A model generated the notes under the pieces. It saw only the letters and a list, made by a program, of their open reading frames with translations, made no database searches and was not told the origin of the DNA. A DNA stretch of 64,000 nucleotides from positions 6,610,501 through 6,674,500 of the forward strand of contig NZ_CP150290.1 in assembly GCF_038051995.1 (NCBI RefSeq), written 5' to 3'. The translations under genes were made by a program, and so were the position numbers. Below, piece after piece: positions 51,249 to 59,776 of the stretch. Positions within the stretch are counted from its first letter, which is position 1. Every line of letters begins with the position of its first letter. Source of the DNA: Paenibacillus sp. FSL H8-0537. GTDB taxonomy: Bacteria > Bacillota > Bacilli > Paenibacillales > Paenibacillaceae.

Positions 51249-52457
51249 TCAGGATTCAAACAATAAAGAGTCCATAGGCTCCCATTTTGATGCCTTATTA
51301 GCTGGAAGCATTCCAAAAACGATTCCAATCAACATTGAGAATAGAACACCGCCCACAATAACATACATCGGGACTAATAATGGTAATTGCGTAACTAGCG
51401 AGATTAACTTCGCTCCGCCAACTCCCAATCCTATCCCTACAATCCCACCAAAGGTAGTCAATACCACCGATTCAATTAAGAACTGCGTCAGAATGTTACC
51501 TCTGGTAGCTCCCAGCGCTTTACGTATTCCAATTTCCCGTGTGCGTTCTGTCACAGAAACGAGCATAATATTCATGACTCCAACGCCTCCGACAAACAAG
51601 GAAATACTAGCTACTGAACCTATAATCGCTGTCATAATTCTCGTAATGGATGCAACTGAATCTTGAATTTGCTGCATATCTAAAACAATATATTCCCCTT
51701 GACCATGCTTTTCCTGATTTAGAGAGTTCAGCACTTCTATTGAGGCTTCTCCTGCTAATTGCAGAACCTCTGCGCTTTGAACCTGAATGGTTAGTGAATC
51801 TATTTTGCTTTCACCAAATAAAGATGGCCAAACGGCATTAGGAATCAGGATCTGATACGCTCCAACATTAAAAATACTTTTTTGTTCCTTAAACGTGCCA
51901 ATAACTTTAAACGCCGTGCCTTCCAGTTCAATAATTTTCCCAATCATAGAATCATTCGGATCTAAGCGTTTCAGCGTATCCTCACTAATAAGCGCTACCT
52001 TGCGGGCCTTTTCAAACTCTCTGGCTGCAATATTCCGACCTGACAATAACTCTGCATTATTTAAACTAAAATAAGATTCAGATGTACCATTTAGCTGAAC
52101 CATTAATGTCTTATCCAGGTAATTCAAAGTAGAAGTAGTCCTATTATTAGCGATAACCTTCTCTATTTCGGGTATTTTCTCCAAAGCTAGCAAGGCATTT
52201 TCTTCAAAAGCCGGTTCACTCGGTTCATCAGAGAGAACATTCCCTTCCTCATCTACACTTTGATATACTACTTCAAATGTATTATTTCCGCTTCCTACAA
52301 AAAAAGTTTTAAGGGATGCACTTCCTCCCTCACCAATGGCAACAATAGCGATAACGGAAGCTACACCTATAATGATTCCAAGCATTGTCAGAATAGATCT
52401 CGACTTGTGTGCATATAAGGCAGAGAAAGCCATAAGTATACTTTCCCTTATTAACAT
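51249..52457 (-). CDS. MacB/FtsX-type ABC permease of the bacteriocin island
   Basis: 402 residues. An N-terminal helix (AHKSRSILTMLGIIIGVASVIAIVAIGEG) is followed by a MacB periplasmic-core-like extracellular domain (about 45-270) and three C-terminal helices with the FtsX segment VTERTREIGIRKALGATRGNILTQFLIESV. It overlaps the ATPase gene by seven bases. Circular-bacteriocin clusters such as AS-48 (EFGH) and carnocyclin A contain an adaptor-ATPase-permease set that helps export and self-protection; this fits the permease slot. Confidence 0.88.
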   Translation of the reverse strand: MLIRESILMAFSALYAHKSRSILTMLGIIIGVASVIAIVAIGEGGSASLKTFFVGSGNNTFEVVYQSVDEEGNVLSDEPSEPAFEENALLALEKIPEIEKVIANNRTTSTLNYLDKTLMVQLNGTSESYFSLNNAELLSGRNIAAREFEKARKVALISEDTLKRLDPNDSMIGKIIELEGTAFKVIGTFKEQKSIFNVGAYQILIPNAVWPSLFGESKIDSLTIQVQSAEVLQLAGEASIEVLNSLNQEKHGQGEYIVLDMQQIQDSVASITRIMTAIIGSVASISLFVGGVGVMNIMLVSVTERTREIGIRKALGATRGNILTQFLIESVVLTTFGGIVGIGLGVGGAKLISLVTQLPLLVPMYVIVGGVLFSMLIGIVFGMLPANKASKWEPMDSLLFES

Positions 52458-53137
52458 GATTTTACTCTTCTATCATCAATAATTACTCCGTCCCTTAATA
52501 CAATCTTTCTACTAGCATATGCTGCTACATGATTATCGTGGGTCACCATCACTATCGTTCTTCCCTCTTTATTTAACATCGCAAACAGCTCCATAATTTG
52601 CTCACTCGTTTTAGAATCCAATGCTCCTGTCGGCTCATCGGCAAAAATAATCTTTGGGTCATTGATAATCGCCCTTGCGATTGCTACTCTTTGTTTCTGT
52701 CCACCTGATAACTGATTAGGATAGTAATCCTCCCGATTTCCTAGACCCACTTTATGTAGAGCTGCCCGTGCTTTTTCTTTCCGCACACGTTTGCTCACTC
52801 CTGAATATACCAATGGCAGCTCAGCGTTAAGAATCGCACTTAGTTTAGAAAGCAGATGGAATTGTTGAAACACAAAACCAATGTACTGATTGCGCAACCG
52901 CGCTAATTCATTTCCACTAAGAGAAAATACATTATAGCCAAAGAAATGATAGTCCCCTGACATTAATTTCAAATCCAAAAGCCCACATAAGTGCATTAAT
53001 GTTGATTTTCCAGACCCTGAGGCTCCCATGATTGCTACAAATTCACCTGACTCAATGGAAAGATTAATATCCCTTAGCACAGGAACTTCGTTTGAACTTA
53101 ACAAATATGATTTATGGACATTGTTAAGGGATAACAT
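52451..53137 (-). CDS. LolD/MacB-type ABC ATPase of the bacteriocin island
   Basis: 228 residues. Walker A GASGSGKST, signature LSGGQKQRVAIARA and Walker B IIFADEPTGALDSKTS are intact. It partners the FtsX-type permease and the HlyD-like adaptor; overlaps with both neighbours (7 and 14 bases) point to coupled synthesis of one complex. Confidence 0.9.
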   Translation of the reverse strand: MLSLNNVHKSYLLSSNEVPVLRDINLSIESGEFVAIMGASGSGKSTLMHLCGLLDLKLMSGDYHFFGYNVFSLSGNELARLRNQYIGFVFQQFHLLSKLSAILNAELPLVYSGVSKRVRKEKARAALHKVGLGNREDYYPNQLSGGQKQRVAIARAIINDPKIIFADEPTGALDSKTSEQIMELFAMLNKEGRTIVMVTHDNHVAAYASRKIVLRDGVIIDDRRVKSC

Positions 53138-54266
53138 TCAACTTCACTTCCATTCCTTCAATCCAATCCGCCTGAGGGTTCCTGACAATTACTTCCCCTG
53201 CTCGAATTCCAGATACAACTTCTTCCCAGTTATCATCTATTAGGCCAATCTTAACTTCCCGTTTACGAATTCTACCCTGTTCGACAACATACACGTATTC
53301 CTTATCATTCTCAATAAGAACTGCATCAAAAGGTACAACAACAACATTTTGTTTCGAATTTAACTCAATTTCTAAAGATACATGAAAACCCTCTGGCAAA
53401 CTCTTGTCATTTTCTTTTATTGAGACTAGAAAAGGATAAGATGTTACCGCACTTGCTTGACCATTAATAGATTGAATCGGAGTAAAACTGAGGGCTTCCA
53501 CAACCCCTATCCATTCTTCTTCAGGCATTGCTTTAGCATGAATTTTAACCAATTGGCCCACTTTAACGCTAGTTGCATCAAACTCAGTTAATGTCCCTTT
53601 TATGATCGGCGATTGAGAAGTTAGAATTCGCAAAAGCGGGCCCTCAGAATGATATTCAAGAATATTGTTTGGATTATTTATTTTAACCATTCCTGCCACA
53701 GGGCTTATAACTTTAAAAACAGCTTCCCTTTTTTTCAAAGCCTTCATTTTCATTGTGTTACTCTCTATTTCCAGCTCTGTAAATTGGATTTCACGCTTTC
53801 GTGCAGAGATCTTTTTTTTAGTATTTTTTTTAGCTATTTCCACATCAATTCCTTCTTCTAAATCCTGCCTAAATTCGTTTTCTATTTCATCAAAACTTTC
53901 TTGCTTCTCTTGCAGAGTGAGCCGCAGACTGCTTTGGAGATTCTCAAGCTGCTCAATGCTTAGGAGCCATTCATCATTCGCATATTCAAATAAAAGATCC
54001 CCTTTCTCAACCTGGGTACCTTCATCAACATGCCATTTTTTAATTTCTCCCATTGTCGTATCCTTGTAAATTTCAGCTTTCTCATTAGCGATAACAATAC
54101 CAGAAGCAATTAATGTCTCTGATATGGGTTGTGTTACTGCCTTTGCAGTATCAACATTGATCACTTCAGAACGGGAAGTTCCGGTTCTATTAAGTAAAAA
54201 GATATTCCCTGCGATAATCCCCGCTATAATAAGGCTTACGACTATAAGAATCCTGTTTTGTTTCAT
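53124..54266 (-). CDS. HlyD/MacA-like adaptor of the bacteriocin island
   Basis: 380 residues. One N-terminal membrane helix (about 6-26) is followed by a biotinyl/lipoyl-like half (MGEIKKWHVDEGTQVEKGDLLFEY), a coiled-coil hairpin (about 95-185, Glu/Lys-rich), a second lipoyl half (VISPVAGMVKINNPN) and a beta-barrel. It anchors outside the membrane and links to the MacB-like permease. It is equivalent by position to AS-48F. Strongly AT-rich codon use compared with genes left of 51 kb. Confidence 0.88.
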   Translation of the reverse strand: MKQNRILIVVSLIIAGIIAGNIFLLNRTGTSRSEVINVDTAKAVTQPISETLIASGIVIANEKAEIYKDTTMGEIKKWHVDEGTQVEKGDLLFEYANDEWLLSIEQLENLQSSLRLTLQEKQESFDEIENEFRQDLEEGIDVEIAKKNTKKKISARKREIQFTELEIESNTMKMKALKKREAVFKVISPVAGMVKINNPNNILEYHSEGPLLRILTSQSPIIKGTLTEFDATSVKVGQLVKIHAKAMPEEEWIGVVEALSFTPIQSINGQASAVTSYPFLVSIKENDKSLPEGFHVSLEIELNSKQNVVVVPFDAVLIENDKEYVYVVEQGRIRKREVKIGLIDDNWEEVVSGIRAGEVIVRNPQADWIEGMEVKLNVIP

Positions 54267-54289
54267 GATGCCCTAGCGAATCCCCTCCT

Positions 54290-55003
54290 CTAAATCAGTG
54301 CAACAACGACATTAATAACGAATAAAAATCCCCATATTGCAAAGGATGATAACACACCTTTTTTCATCGTCGTATGACCAATAAGTGAAATTCCTAATCC
54401 AATTAGAAAATAGCTCCACACCTCTAACAAATCTATGCTTGATAACAAATTGATTAGAAATTCATTGGTGGTGATCTGACTCGCAAGCAATCCCAAATTG
54501 GTAATCGTCCCCGTAGAAACAGGACTAGCCAGACTTAAATCTCCCCAATTCATAAATGCCAATTTCAATCCCTTGCCAATTAAAATAGGTACTTGCGCAT
54601 ATAATAAAACCAAAAAAAGCTGCTTCTTACTAAATGATAATTTAAATAGTTTCGTACTAATACGCAATAAAACAAATGTGACCAACAGAATCACGAATGC
54701 AATAATGGTCGAAAAAAAGGTTGTAATGATTTGCAGCAATTGCATAACAGAGGCTGGCATTTCCAAGCCACTTTCGCCAAGAATTTTCTGTACTTCATCC
54801 GTCATTATGAGCTTATTGGACACAAAATAATTGAAGGCATAATACAAAATAAAAAAAACAAATATAATACCTTTCATGCGGTATGTAGGTAGTATGGAAC
54901 CTAATACTTCAGCAGGAGAATATATAACTTTAATTAGATCAAATAAGCTTTGTTTTTTTGTTGCTTTTTCCGGTGTAATTGAAGCTTGATTAACGCTCAC
55001 CAT
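54290..55003 (-). CDS. Yip1-like membrane protein of the bacteriocin island
   Basis: 237 residues with about five membrane helices after a cytoplasmic N-terminus; SLFDLIKVIYSPAEVLGSIL resembles the start of Yip1-domain proteins. I chose the ATG at 55003, five bases after AGGAG; the longer frame from 55093 would overlap the SpoIIM-like gene by 64 bases. In AS-48 and carnocyclin clusters a membrane protein of unknown role precedes the HlyD-like gene (the E gene), and this may be its counterpart. Function unknown. Confidence 0.75.
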   Translation of the reverse strand: MVSVNQASITPEKATKKQSLFDLIKVIYSPAEVLGSILPTYRMKGIIFVFFILYYAFNYFVSNKLIMTDEVQKILGESGLEMPASVMQLLQIITTFFSTIIAFVILLVTFVLLRISTKLFKLSFSKKQLFLVLLYAQVPILIGKGLKLAFMNWGDLSLASPVSTGTITNLGLLASQITTNEFLINLLSSIDLLEVWSYFLIGLGISLIGHTTMKKGVLSSFAIWGFLFVINVVVALI

Positions 55004-55029
55004 GCTCACTCCTAATTCATGCTTTCTTT

Positions 55030-55548
55030 TCACACTACTGAAGTCACAAAACCCTCTATTAATGCAGCTACTAATAGCATCAATATAATCCATCCCGTCA
55101 ACCTAAAGTAAAGACGCCAACCTTTCTTTGGTTCGTAATAAAAAACAAATCCTTTTAAGCCAATAGCACCCGCAAGTAATAATGCCGGAAGTTCAAACAC
55201 ACCATGCGGCAGCAGCTTTAATAGAAGGGTTGCTAAAGAGACGCCCTCTGCTAGCCTGCTGGCAATAACAGTCCCTATCCATAGCCCATTTATGAATAAA
55301 ACAATTAGAGTGGGTAATCCAAATAAAAGTAAACCAGATGCCAAAATCACAGCAACACCGATATTACGCATAAAGATACCAAGAGAAGCTTCAAATCCTA
55401 CTTTATTGTTCACTAAAATTTCAGATGATTCTAACCAGTCTTGATCATGCATAGAATAAACAACTACGATCCCGCTGACTACTCCAGTAATAAAAATGAA
55501 AAAAGCACCCCAAAAAAAATATTGAAATTTCAAATTTTCTATTTTCAA
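55030..55548 (-). CDS. SpoIIM/DUF95-family circular-bacteriocin maturation protein
   Basis: 172 residues, about five membrane helices, with the SpoIIM/DUF95 hallmark LPHGVFELPALLLAGAIGL near residue 112. A DUF95 protein is a constant companion of circular bacteriocins (carnocyclin CclC, AS-48C) and is thought to take part in cyclisation and export. The start is TTG, weakly supported by GGTG upstream. It lies downstream of the precursor gene with a strong terminator between them. A sporulation role is unlikely given the context. Confidence 0.85.
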   Translation of the reverse strand: MKIENLKFQYFFWGAFFIFITGVVSGIVVVYSMHDQDWLESSEILVNNKVGFEASLGIFMRNIGVAVILASGLLLFGLPTLIVLFINGLWIGTVIASRLAEGVSLATLLLKLLPHGVFELPALLLAGAIGLKGFVFYYEPKKGWRLYFRLTGWIILMLLVAALIEGFVTSVV

Positions 55549-55573
55549 GATTTTTCACCATACTTTACATACT

Positions 55574-55620
55574 AAAAAATATAGGGTAAGATAAATTAAA
55601 AAATCATTTATCTTACCCTA
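55574..55620 (-). terminator. Strong terminator directly after the bacteriocin precursor gene
   Basis: A 14-bp perfect stem (TAGGGTAAGATAAA at 55582-55595 with its complement at 55607-55620), followed on the minus strand by TATATTTTTT. It separates the precursor from downstream maturation genes and would favour excess precursor mRNA. Confidence 0.88.
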
Positions 55621-55658
55621 ACTCGAAAAAGATTGTTAGCAACGCATGGTAACCCTAA

Positions 55659-55865
55659 TTACCATGCAATTGCAGCTTTAGTCGTCATTTTCAACGTCGC
55701 TGTTCTAATAGCAACAATAAGGCCTGCGCTGATTCCAGCAGAAGCAAAAATCGAAACTAGTGCGACAACAGTGGCTCCAGCATTTATCGCGGTAACGATA
55801 ACTGTAGCCCATGCAGTAGATATACCTGCATAAGCAGCCAGGTTAGCAACCAATAATTCCAACAT
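55659..55865 (-). CDS. Circular bacteriocin precursor (uberolysin/amylocyclicin-like)
   Basis: 68-residue hydrophobic peptide. I choose the ATG at 55865, eight bases after GGGAGG; a GTG at 55874 in frame is within that site's shadow. A predicted eight-residue leader (MLELLVAN) is followed by a 60-residue mature region that begins LAAYAGISTAW and ends TKAAIAW. This matches the pattern of uberolysin (leader MDILLE, start LAGYTGIASG), amylocyclicin (start LASTLGISTA, end AAAW) and AS-48 (end VIAW). The mature region has no Cys, Asp or Glu and three basic residues (Arg46, Lys51, Lys55). Four or five short helices are expected. Head-to-tail linkage Leu1-Trp60 is inferred. Confidence 0.88.
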   Translation of the reverse strand: MLELLVANLAAYAGISTAWATVIVTAINAGATVVALVSIFASAGISAGLIVAIRTATLKMTTKAAIAW

Positions 55866-55904
55866 ATTTCTCACCTCCCTTCATAGCCATTAGCTGTCTG
55901 ATCC

Positions 55905-56081
55905 TTATTTGTCTTTAAATGTCCTTCCGGACAAACCCATCAATACTACGATACAAACAATCAAAAATAATGCATATAACCAATGGCCTTGATAAATTTG
56001 CAGCCCCAGAGGCGGTAATCCCAACAATAAGATCATGATATATATCAGTATTTTTGTATTTTTCGATTTAGCTTTACTCAT
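55905..56081 (-). CDS. Small cationic membrane protein, immunity candidate
   Basis: 58 residues: a Lys-rich N-terminus (MSKAKSKNTK), two hydrophobic helices (about 11-26 and 34-50), and a basic tail ending FKDK. AAGGAG lies seven bases upstream of the ATG at 56081, and the gene starts 12 bases after the ATPase stop. Size, charge and place next to the precursor match immunity proteins of circular bacteriocins (AS-48D1, CclI). No sequence match can be claimed by eye. Confidence 0.8.
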   Translation of the reverse strand: MSKAKSKNTKILIYIMILLLGLPPLGLQIYQGHWLYALFLIVCIVVLMGLSGRTFKDK

Positions 56082-56093
56082 ATGAGTTCTCCT

Positions 56094-56810
56094 TTATGTT
56101 TTGATTTGAGACACATAATATTGTTCCAAAGAATCGCTTTGTTCCAACACCTCGGATAAGCTGCTTTTATCTAATAAACGCCCCTCTTTAATTAAGATTA
56201 CTTCGTCACAAAATTTCTCAGCAATCTCAAGTTGATGCGTTGATAGCAAAACAGCTCCTCCTTTTGCAGCGTAATCAATAAATATTTCACGGGCCAATAT
56301 TGAATTATGCGGATCTAACCCCGATATGTACTCATCCAATAATAATATTTTAGGTTGCTTCAATAATGCGACAAGTAACGCTAGCTTCTTCCTATTGCCA
56401 AGCGAATAGTGTTTGATTCTCTTTGCAATTTCTGCGGTAAACCGAAATCTCTCAATTTCCGCTGCTAGCTGACTATCTGTCATTTTCAACTCGAATAATT
56501 CCATTGAAAATTTAATATATTCCATCCCGCTCAATTCATCATACAATAACGGGTAATCCGCAATTATTGATACTTGACTCTTTGCTTTTTTCCAATTTTC
56601 ATGTATAGAAATTCCATTAATTAAGATTTCTCCTGACGTTGGCTTCATTAGCCCCGCTGCCATATGCAAGGTTGTCGTCTTCCCAGCACCATTCGGCCCA
56701 AGAAACCCGATTATTTTCCCTTTAGGAACGGTTAAAGACAAATCAGACACGATCGTCTTCTCATTCATTACTTTATTAACATTAGACAATTGCAAGCTCA
56801 TGATACTCAC
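56094..56810 (-). CDS. ABC ATPase of the bacteriocin island (AS-48D-like)
   Basis: 238 residues. Walker A GFLGPNGAGKTTT, a variant signature YSLGNRKKLALL (usual LSGGQ) and Walker B ILLLDEYISGLDP. The family is the one used by drug/peptide ABC-2 exporters. Directly downstream of the large membrane protein (8-base gap), which is the likely membrane partner. In AS-48 and circularin clusters an ATPase of this type (D gene) is needed for production and immunity. Confidence 0.9.
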   Translation of the reverse strand: MSIMSLQLSNVNKVMNEKTIVSDLSLTVPKGKIIGFLGPNGAGKTTTLHMAAGLMKPTSGEILINGISIHENWKKAKSQVSIIADYPLLYDELSGMEYIKFSMELFELKMTDSQLAAEIERFRFTAEIAKRIKHYSLGNRKKLALLVALLKQPKILLLDEYISGLDPHNSILAREIFIDYAAKGGAVLLSTHQLEIAEKFCDEVILIKEGRLLDKSSLSEVLEQSDSLEQYYVSQIKT

Positions 56811-56818
56811 CTGTTTTT

Positions 56819-58612
56819 TTATAAATTAAAATCATCAATATAAAGCCGACGGTTGTGCTTTCTTTTGACATAAAACAAGCTTCCTATCAATACTGCTAGT
56901 ATCGTGATTGGAGAAATTACAAACTGGATAATGAGAAAAGACGTTTTATCCATATAATCTGCAATATAAAATGCCAACGGCAGCAATAGGCAAGGAATAA
57001 CAAAACTAAGCATGCACATTCTAACTATCGTGTTCACTGTTGTCCTGTCCGTATACTCATCTAGCTGTTCTTTATTAATGAAATTGTAATGCGGACTGAT
57101 AAAGCTAGCTATTTGATGGACGACCGCGAAACATAAGTAATTAACGATATGAACAAAAATCATCATTAAATATCCTACATGACCTCCAAGGATAATAAAC
57201 ACAATCTCGCACAAAATAAATTGTGGCAAAGAAATAATTAAAAATAATTGGAGTTTCTGTATAAACAAGTTCCATATCGTTTGACCTGATGATAAGTATA
57301 ACGAAAGTTTTTTTCCATCACTGTCCAAAGAAAAATGCCCCAAAAACGAATCGAACAATAGCGCAGATAGTTGGAATATGATTATATACGACACCATAGT
57401 TGTTACTAAATAATAGACTTTATCCGATTCCGTGTATCTGACTAAGGAGCTACATGCCCCAATTAACCCCCAAATTAACATTCCCCCAAACAAACCGGAA
57501 GCACGCTGCAGCGTATAGGAATCCCGACAAAAAACTTTAACTCGTGCAATGATGATTTGTTTATTCAACCGAACTAGTCCCTTTGCAACAACCAAAAACA
57601 TTTTTTCCAGCCAAGTAGGTTTTTCAATTACTCTCGTAGAAATTTGCCTTTCAGCCATTCTAGCTAATAGAAATAAAACAAATATAGACGTTATAATCCA
57701 TGCGCTCCAATATATCCAGCTGATTAATTCACTGCTAGCAACAGCTAATCGAGACATGAAATTGTGCGGCCAATATTTCCAAAGGAATACGTCGAAAATA
57801 TAATTTAATCCTTGTTGTAAAATCCGTCTCCCTTCGAATAGCCATTCCTCATATGCTTTTTGATTTATTACTCTTCCTAAAATAGGAAAAGTATTTATCC
57901 AAGGTGATACTACCTTCCCAAAAAAATAACCCATTGTCAAAATGGCTATTTTTAATATTAATGATTGTATGATTAGGTAGTTAAAGTATCTTTCATTTCT
58001 AATTTTCCTGATAGTTAAGTAATTATGAATGATAGCTATTAGCTGTGTTTGGACAATATATGTAACTATAATGATTACAAATGTAACTAATCCTTGTAAA
58101 AATAAAGGCCTTGTCACAAGGATTATTGCGATTAAAAATGGGATCAGGCTTGTAAATAAGCGTTTAATATTCCAAACCATCTGTTCATAAAACAAAATGA
58201 ATTTCTTATCTTGATTATTCCAGAAGACATTCTGAAAAAGATAATCATCACCGTTATTGAGTTCCCATTTCGAAGCCTGAATACCTGAGAAAATCGAAAA
58301 AATACAAAATTGAACGAAAAAGATTGTCCAAACAACGTTCGTTTTTTCTTGAACAGTTAATGCACTAATTCCATTAATGAGATTTTCAATTTCTTCATTG
58401 TTTAAAAAAGTAACTACTTCTTTTAAATTGTCGCTATGAAGAATAAAAATAAATATTACAGCAAGGTAAATAGTAAGATTAAAACAAATTTTGAATAATT
58501 CTAAAAATAGAATGAGTACAAATTTAATTGTTATTTTACTCCATTCGTTTCTCCAACGAATTTTCAGCCTCCACTTGAGCCATACCAACAATGAAATAGC
58601 AGCCATCTCCAT
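56819..58612 (-). CDS. Large multi-pass membrane protein of the bacteriocin island (AS-48B-like)
   Basis: 597 residues with about ten to twelve predicted membrane helices and few charged loops; no enzyme motif recognised. First gene of the operon. Large membrane proteins of similar size (AS-48B, CirB, CclB, about 550-600) lead or follow the structural gene in circular-bacteriocin clusters and are needed for maturation or export. Alternatively, it is simply the ABC-2 permease for the adjacent ATPase. The two ideas are not exclusive. Very AT-rich codon use. Confidence 0.72.
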   Translation of the reverse strand: MEMAAISLLVWLKWRLKIRWRNEWSKITIKFVLILFLELFKICFNLTIYLAVIFIFILHSDNLKEVVTFLNNEEIENLINGISALTVQEKTNVVWTIFFVQFCIFSIFSGIQASKWELNNGDDYLFQNVFWNNQDKKFILFYEQMVWNIKRLFTSLIPFLIAIILVTRPLFLQGLVTFVIIIVTYIVQTQLIAIIHNYLTIRKIRNERYFNYLIIQSLILKIAILTMGYFFGKVVSPWINTFPILGRVINQKAYEEWLFEGRRILQQGLNYIFDVFLWKYWPHNFMSRLAVASSELISWIYWSAWIITSIFVLFLLARMAERQISTRVIEKPTWLEKMFLVVAKGLVRLNKQIIIARVKVFCRDSYTLQRASGLFGGMLIWGLIGACSSLVRYTESDKVYYLVTTMVSYIIIFQLSALLFDSFLGHFSLDSDGKKLSLYLSSGQTIWNLFIQKLQLFLIISLPQFILCEIVFIILGGHVGYLMMIFVHIVNYLCFAVVHQIASFISPHYNFINKEQLDEYTDRTTVNTIVRMCMLSFVIPCLLLPLAFYIADYMDKTSFLIIQFVISPITILAVLIGSLFYVKRKHNRRLYIDDFNL

Positions 58613-58728
58613 ATATTTTTTAGTTTTTTTCCATTAACTTCATAAATAAGATTATTACAAATTTAAGGAACTGTCAACCATTTTTCCAATTTTAATTCAC
58701 TATTTTTAATGTCTAAATCCTATTACCC

Positions 58729-58756
58729 ATATTATATATTACTATGTTTGAGTCAA
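58729..58756 (-). promoter_or_regulatory. Candidate promoter of the bacteriocin operon
   Basis: On the minus strand TTGACT, a 16-base spacer and TAATAT, about 117 bases before the first gene. The leader (58613-58728) is AT-rich without a recognisable element. Confidence 0.55.
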
Positions 58757-58949
58757 TATAAATTTTTAGCAAATGACTGTCGAAAAAAACAGAATAATGT
58801 CTAGTTATAACTGTTCATTATTACAACAAATGTCATATTTTCTTCGAAAAAGAATGATTCTAAGAGTATTTTTAACCAATCCATTTCATCCATTTAGCTC
58901 TTGGCTTGCTTTTACATACTTCAGCAATTAGTTGCGGTGCTTGAACAGG

Positions 58950-59069
58950 ACGGACGGTGTGGAGCAAGTACAAACCTTTACCGATCCGGATGCTAAAGTA
59001 GGCCACAAAAACGCAGACTCCTTCTTTTTCGGAGACAAAACTCAATTGGCAATGAGCGAAGAACAAATA
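58950..59069 (+). pseudogene. Fragment of an IS1182-type transposase
   Basis: The frame encodes TDPDAKVGHKNADSFFFGDKTQLAMSEEQI, which resembles the conserved block of IS1182-family transposases (TDPDAK-GHK...FGYKTH-AMTEE). Nothing else of the element remains on either side, so this is a decayed piece. It sits between the bacteriocin operon and an intact IS3-type element. The rest of 58757-59340 shows no other recognisable gene apart from a short minus-strand coding-like tail (59236-59346). Confidence 0.6.
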
Positions 59070-59420
59070 CACCCTTTCAATTATTACATCATATTCCAAT
59101 TATATCCTGACTTTTCGTCAAATAAAGACAAATTTCATCCTTTGACGAATCAAGGCTGGGGAGCCGCAACATGTGATTGTTGCTGACCCCCGCAGCCTGG
59201 GACGCTCATTCCTTTCTTGGAGGACTGAGCTTCCGCTATTTTGTTTTTTGATCCGATTTCAAGCTGTAAGCGGACAGGAGATTCGTTATTGCCCTTATCA
59301 TCCCAGCAAAATGGTCATTTGCAGCGCGATAGCGGCTCCAGTGTAGCTAGAATAAAAAGTGGACACAGCATTAAGGAACGCCTAATAATAGACGTAACGA
59401 AAAAGAAGAGGTGTCCGCGA

Positions 59421-59738
59421 ATGGGAGAACAACGGCAACGATACAACGAAGAATTCAAAAGACAGACGGTTAAGTACGTACAAGAAAAGACCAAGACCAT
59501 ATCCGACATTTGTGAGGAGCTTAATATTCCCAAAAGCACCCTGCATCAATGGATCGGTCAATTTCGAGCGTTCGATCAGGAGGAAGTCAACTATCCAGAA
59601 AAAATCCGTAAGCTCGAACAAACCCTCAAAGAAAGGGAAGCGGAAACCCGTCGTAAAGAGCGGGAAATGGCGGATCTGAAAGAAGAAATGGCGATTCTAA
59701 AAAAGGCGCTGCACATCTTCAGCAAAGAAAAGAACTAA
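59421..59738 (+). CDS. IS3-family transposase OrfA
   Basis: 105 residues: a helix-turn-helix (ISDICEELNIPKSTLHQWIGQF) and a C-terminal leucine-zipper-like coiled coil (about 50-95). ATG at 59421 follows AGAGGTG. An in-frame slippery heptamer A-AAA-AAG lies at 59699-59705, where ribosomes can shift -1 into the orfB frame to make the full OrfAB transposase. Confidence 0.9.
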   Translation: MGEQRQRYNEEFKRQTVKYVQEKTKTISDICEELNIPKSTLHQWIGQFRAFDQEEVNYPEKIRKLEQTLKEREAETRRKEREMADLKEEMAILKKALHIFSKEKN

Positions 59739-59776
59739 GGTTCTCCTTCATCGAAGATCATCGCTCCGAATTTCGA

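Noticed and set aside
55030..55548. Sporulation gene spoIIM
   Set aside because: Only the family domain is shared; gene neighbourhood is the bacteriocin operon and no sporulation genes are near.
55659..55865. Lanthipeptide or double-glycine-leader bacteriocin
   Set aside because: No Cys, no double-Gly leader, no Lan enzymes; DUF95 and immunity context fit a circular bacteriocin.
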